From the NCBI GenBank assembly GCA_903908025.1, contig CAIVQM010000049.1, positions 1 through 10,176 on the forward strand: 10,176 nucleotides of DNA, given 5' to 3'. Both the position numbers and the translations under genes were made by a program. Below, one piece after another: positions 7,615 through 10,176 of this stretch. The notes under the pieces are model-generated. The model was not told the DNA's origin. It did no database searches and worked only from the letters and a program-made list of their open reading frames with translations. The first letter of the stretch is position 1; every line of letters starts with the position of its first letter. Source of the stretch: an uncultured bacterium. Lineage in GTDB: Bacteria > Actinomycetota > Actinomycetes > S36-B12.

Positions 7615-9107
7615 GCCCCTCGAACTGCCTGGTCACCGGAGCCACCGGCTATGTCGGCGGTCGCTTGGTGCCCCAACTCCTGGCTCAGGGCCACCGCGTC
7701 CGCGTTCTGGCCCGACACCCCGAGCGATTGCGCGACCTGCCGTGGGCGAATGACGTCGAGGTGCTCGCCGGTGATGCCGGCGACCCAGCCGCCGTGCGGG
7801 CGGCTTTGGCGGGGATGGACGTCGCCTACTACCTGCTGCACTCGATCCAGGAGGGCCCGGGTCTGGAGGAGACGGAGCATCGCATCGCCCAGACGTTCGC
7901 GGATGCCGCCGAACAGAGCGATCTGCGTCGCATCGTGTACCTCGGCGGACTTGCTCCGGCCATCCCGGAGAACGAGATGTCAGCACACATGCGATCCCGG
8001 GTGGACGTCGGACAGGTCCTGAGCGCATCCGGGATACCGACGGCCGAGTTCCGGGCAGCCGTGATCATCGGCTCGGGATCGGCGAGCTTCGAGATGCTCC
8101 GCTACCTGACGGAGCGACTCCCCGCCATGATCACTCCGCGCTGGGTTCGGCAGCAGACGCAGCCGATCGCGATTCGCGATGTGCTCCGCTACCTCGTCAG
8201 TGCGGTCGCCCTGCCGGCCCACGTCAGTCGCGTCTTCGAGATCGGCGGCCCGGAGGTGCTGACCTACCAGCAGATGATGCAGCGCTATGCCGCTGTCGCC
8301 GGGCTTCGTCCCCGGATCATCCTGCCGATCAACCTGCTCACTCCCGGGCTGTCGAGCCATTGGGTCAACGTGGTCACTCCGGTCCCGCGCGCGATTGCCC
8401 GCCCCCTTGTCCAATCACTGCGACATCCGTCTGTGTGCCACGAGCATGCCGTGGCGCGGTGGATCCCCGATCCGCCAGAAGGACTGCTCCCATTCGACGA
8501 TGCGGTTCGTCTTGCGCTGACCCGCATCCGTGACGCGCAGGTGAAGACGCGATGGAGTGGCGCCTCGCTGCCCGGCGCGCCCAGCGACCCACTGCCAAGC
8601 GACCCCGAATGGTCGGGCGGATCCATGTACGAGGACGTCCGCGATGTCACGACGACGGCCACGCCACAGCAGGTTTGGCGAGCCGTTGAGCGGATCGGTG
8701 GTGAGCACGGCTACTACGCCGCCGACCTGCTGTGGCAGGTAAGGGGCCTCCTCGATCGACTCATCGGAGGAGTCGGACTCAGGCGCGGGCGTCGCGATCC
8801 GGACGTCCTTGCGGTTGGTGAGGCCGTGGACTTCTGGCGCGTCGAGGAACGTCTGCCGCCGAGGCTCCTACGCCTGCGCGCCGAGATGCGCAACCCTGGC
8901 CTGGCCTGGCTGGAGTTCACCATCACGCCGACGACGACCGGCACGCATCTGCGGCAGCGAGCGGTCTTCCTGCCCCGGGGACTGGCCGGTCAGGCGTACT
9001 GGTGGTTGGTCTCGCCCTTCCATGCCTTCGTGTTTCCCGGGATGGCCAAGGGCATCGTGGAGCAGGCCGAGGCTGCGGCCCCGGCATCCGACACAATGGC
9101 TGCATGA
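7611..9107 (+). CDS. Atypical SDR (NmrA-like NAD(P)-binding) protein fused to DUF2867
   Basis: This 498-residue protein has two parts. Residues 1 to about 300 form a Rossmann NAD(P)-binding domain starting with TGATGYVGG (Thr9-Gly17) after the first beta strand. VRVLARHPERL after the second strand supplies basic residues that suggest NADP(H). YLGGLAP and the FEIGGPEVLTYQQMM segment follow, as in atypical SDRs of the NmrA/SDR_a5 type. No canonical YxxxK active site is seen, so reductase or dehydrogenase activity is uncertain. Residues about 340-488 form a DUF2867 domain (from YEDVRDVTTTATPQQVW to the aromatic WWLVSPFHAFVFPGMAKGI). The two domains are known to occur together in actinobacterial proteins. 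There is no signal peptide. The GTG at 7611 overlaps the channel stop as GTGA and has no Shine-Dalgarno, so coupling is likely. Substrate and role are unknown; it lies directly before the globin gene. Confidence 0.88.
   Translation: MSPSNCLVTGATGYVGGRLVPQLLAQGHRVRVLARHPERLRDLPWANDVEVLAGDAGDPAAVRAALAGMDVAYYLLHSIQEGPGLEETEHRIAQTFADAAEQSDLRRIVYLGGLAPAIPENEMSAHMRSRVDVGQVLSASGIPTAEFRAAVIIGSGSASFEMLRYLTERLPAMITPRWVRQQTQPIAIRDVLRYLVSAVALPAHVSRVFEIGGPEVLTYQQMMQRYAAVAGLRPRIILPINLLTPGLSSHWVNVVTPVPRAIARPLVQSLRHPSVCHEHAVARWIPDPPEGLLPFDDAVRLALTRIRDAQVKTRWSGASLPGAPSDPLPSDPEWSGGSMYEDVRDVTTTATPQQVWRAVERIGGEHGYYAADLLWQVRGLLDRLIGGVGLRRGRRDPDVLAVGEAVDFWRVEERLPPRLLRLRAEMRNPGLAWLEFTITPTTTGTHLRQRAVFLPRGLAGQAYWWLVSPFHAFVFPGMAKGIVEQAEAAAPASDTMAA
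9092..9097 (+). promoter_or_regulatory. Possible internal leaderless -10 before glbO
   Basis: CACAAT matches four of six positions of TATAAT, including the key A2 and T6. It is separated from the ATG at 9104 by six bases, the same geometry as the amidase -10-like element. It lies in the last codons of the SDR gene. The first T is missing and no -35 is evident, so this is tentative. Confidence 0.2.
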
Positions 9108-9508
9108 CGGAACCCACTGCGGCGACCCCATACGACGATTTCGGGGGCGAGGACTTCTTCGCCCGCCTCGTCGGAGCCTTCTACGCTCGGGTGGCCGTCG
9201 ACCCGATCCTGCGTCCGATGTACCCCGACGAAGATCTGGCCGCGGGCCAACGTCGACTGCAACTGTTCCTCGAGCAGTACTGGGGCGGGCCGCAGACCTA
9301 CAGCGACGAGCGCGGCCATCCGCGACTGCGGATGCGGCACAACGACTTCGTCATCGGCGCGACCGAGCGCGACCGTTGGCTGGCACTCATGCGCGAGGCG
9401 CTGTCGGAGCAGGACCTCACCGCAGACCAGGAGTCCCGCCTGTGGATGTACCTGCTCGGAGCGGCGTTCGCGATGCAGAACGTCCCCGACGATGAGCCGG
9501 GCCGATGA
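9104..9508 (+). CDS. glbO: Group II truncated haemoglobin (TrHbO)
   Basis: The 134-residue protein is very similar to mycobacterial GlbO, a haem globin that binds O2 tightly and is linked to oxygen, NO or peroxide chemistry. The family core LRPMYPDEDLAAGQRRLQLF, EQYWGGPQTYS and GHPRLRMRHNDF is nearly as in the M. tuberculosis protein. By alignment the haem-pocket residues are TyrB10 Tyr27, TyrCD1 Tyr40, proximal HisF8 His79 and TrpG8 Trp92, the group II hallmark. All are present, so a working haem site is expected. The ATG at 9104 overlaps the SDR stop (ATGA). An in-frame opening from 9002 exists but lies inside the SDR gene and lacks globin similarity. There is no Shine-Dalgarno. A CACAAT ending seven bases before the ATG may be an internal leaderless promoter. 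It is followed with a 4-base overlap by an alpha-glucosidase gene, as in M. tuberculosis (Rv2470-Rv2471). Confidence 0.95.
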   Translation: MTEPTAATPYDDFGGEDFFARLVGAFYARVAVDPILRPMYPDEDLAAGQRRLQLFLEQYWGGPQTYSDERGHPRLRMRHNDFVIGATERDRWLALMREALSEQDLTADQESRLWMYLLGAAFAMQNVPDDEPGR

Positions 9509-10176
9509 GGGACAACGACTGGTGGCGGCATGCCGTCGTCTACCAGGTCTACCCACGTTCCTTCGCCGACAGTGACGGCGATGGCATGGGCGACATTCCC
9601 GGGCTGATCTCCCGGCTCGACTATCTGTCTGATCTCGGAGTCGACGCGATCTGGATCTCCCCGTTCTACACGTCGCCCCTGCACGACGGCGGCTACGACG
9701 TCGCGGACTACCGGTCCATCGATGCGCGCCTCGGCACCATGGACGATGTCGACACCCTCATTGCGCAGGCGCATGCCCGCAGCATCAGGATCCTGATGGA
9801 CATCGTCCCGAACCACACGAGCAGCGAGCACCCATGGTTCCGTGAGCTGCTCGCGTCCGAGCCCGGATCCCCTGCCTGGGATCGCTACATCGTGCGTGAA
9901 GGCTCGGGTCCCGACCGCGAGACGCCGCCGAACAACTGGCGCAGCGTGTTCCACGGACGCGGCTGGTCGCACATCCGCACCCCCGACGGCGAACCGACGG
10001 GCTACTGGTACCTGCACCTGTTCGACACCACGCAGCCAGACCTGAACTGGGACAACGCCGAGGTGCACGCTGAGTTCCGCGCCATCCTGCAGTTCTGGTT
10101 CGACCGGGGTATCGACGGCTTCCGGATCGACGTCGCGCACGGACTCGTGAAGGAGGCCGGGCTACCGGACTTCGAC
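9505..10176 (+). CDS. aglA: GH13 alpha-glucosidase (oligo-1,6-glucosidase group), 3' end cut by window edge
   Basis: The open frame from the ATG at 9505 runs 224 codons without a stop to the right edge, so only the N-terminal part is present (family members have about 530-560 residues). It begins WWRHAVVYQVYPRSF, then DSDGDGMGDIPGL (22-34) and GVDAIWISPFY, typical of the alpha-glucosidase/oligo-1,6-glucosidase group. Conserved region I is DIVPNH (99-104). Region V is QPDLNW (177-182), the mark of that group. Region II is GFRIDVAH with the catalytic nucleophile Asp209. The general acid Glu and third Asp lie beyond the edge. It would release glucose from maltose and maltodextrins in the cytoplasm, complementing MalQ. 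GH13_30 is the likely subfamily and aglA is named from the Rv2471 context, but trehalose synthase or sucrose-active relatives cannot be fully excluded. The ATG overlaps the glbO stop (ATGA). Confidence 0.9.
   Translation, partial: MRDNDWWRHAVVYQVYPRSFADSDGDGMGDIPGLISRLDYLSDLGVDAIWISPFYTSPLHDGGYDVADYRSIDARLGTMDDVDTLIAQAHARSIRILMDIVPNHTSSEHPWFRELLASEPGSPAWDRYIVREGSGPDRETPPNNWRSVFHGRGWSHIRTPDGEPTGYWYLHLFDTTQPDLNWDNAEVHAEFRAILQFWFDRGIDGFRIDVAHGLVKEAGLPDFD

Overview
The window looks like chromosomal DNA from a high-GC actinobacterium (Actinomycetota). The grounds are strongly G/C-ending codons, frequent GTG starts, near absence of Shine-Dalgarno sequences, and protein families typical of that phylum: a DUF559-type nuclease-like protein, a group II truncated haemoglobin very like mycobacterial GlbO, and a long bacterial-type MalQ. 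I cannot name a genus. No rRNA, tRNA, CRISPR array, insertion sequence, phage gene or attachment site is visible.

Layout. Bases 1-58 are the end of an unseen intergenic region. A lone plus-strand gene (59-952) encodes a 297-residue protein with a C-terminal PD-(D/E)XK/Vsr-like (DUF559) domain. It converges on a two-gene minus-strand operon, and a 16-bp-stem hairpin (955-1002) between them could end transcription from both sides. The minus-strand operon reads amidase (4547-3168) then malQ, 4-alpha-glucanotransferase (3171-1012). From 4571 rightward runs a plus-strand operon of five genes: S9A prolyl oligopeptidase, MscS-type channel, atypical SDR fused to DUF2867, truncated haemoglobin glbO, and a GH13 alpha-glucosidase cut off by the right edge. 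Coding density is about 98 percent and no gap exceeds 60 bases.

Organisation. All five same-strand junctions are 4-nt stop/start overlaps (GTGA or ATGA), so both operons look translationally coupled. The two operons diverge from a 23-bp gap (4548-4570) containing the palindrome CCTAGG. It gives each strand a TAnnnT -10-like hexamer placed so that transcription would begin at or next to each GTG start codon. I read this as a back-to-back pair of leaderless promoters.

Function. MalQ and the alpha-glucosidase, on opposite arms of this divergent unit, both act on maltodextrins: MalQ disproportionates them and the glucosidase releases glucose. The glbO-glucosidase pair matches the neighbouring Rv2470 (glbO) and Rv2471 (aglA) of Mycobacterium tuberculosis, so that linkage appears conserved. 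The peptidase, channel, SDR and amidase have recognisable families but unknown substrates. I see no clear new defence or mobile system. The most interesting items are the symmetric divergent promoter, the uniform overlap architecture, and the conserved but unexplained globin-glucosidase-SDR neighbourhood.
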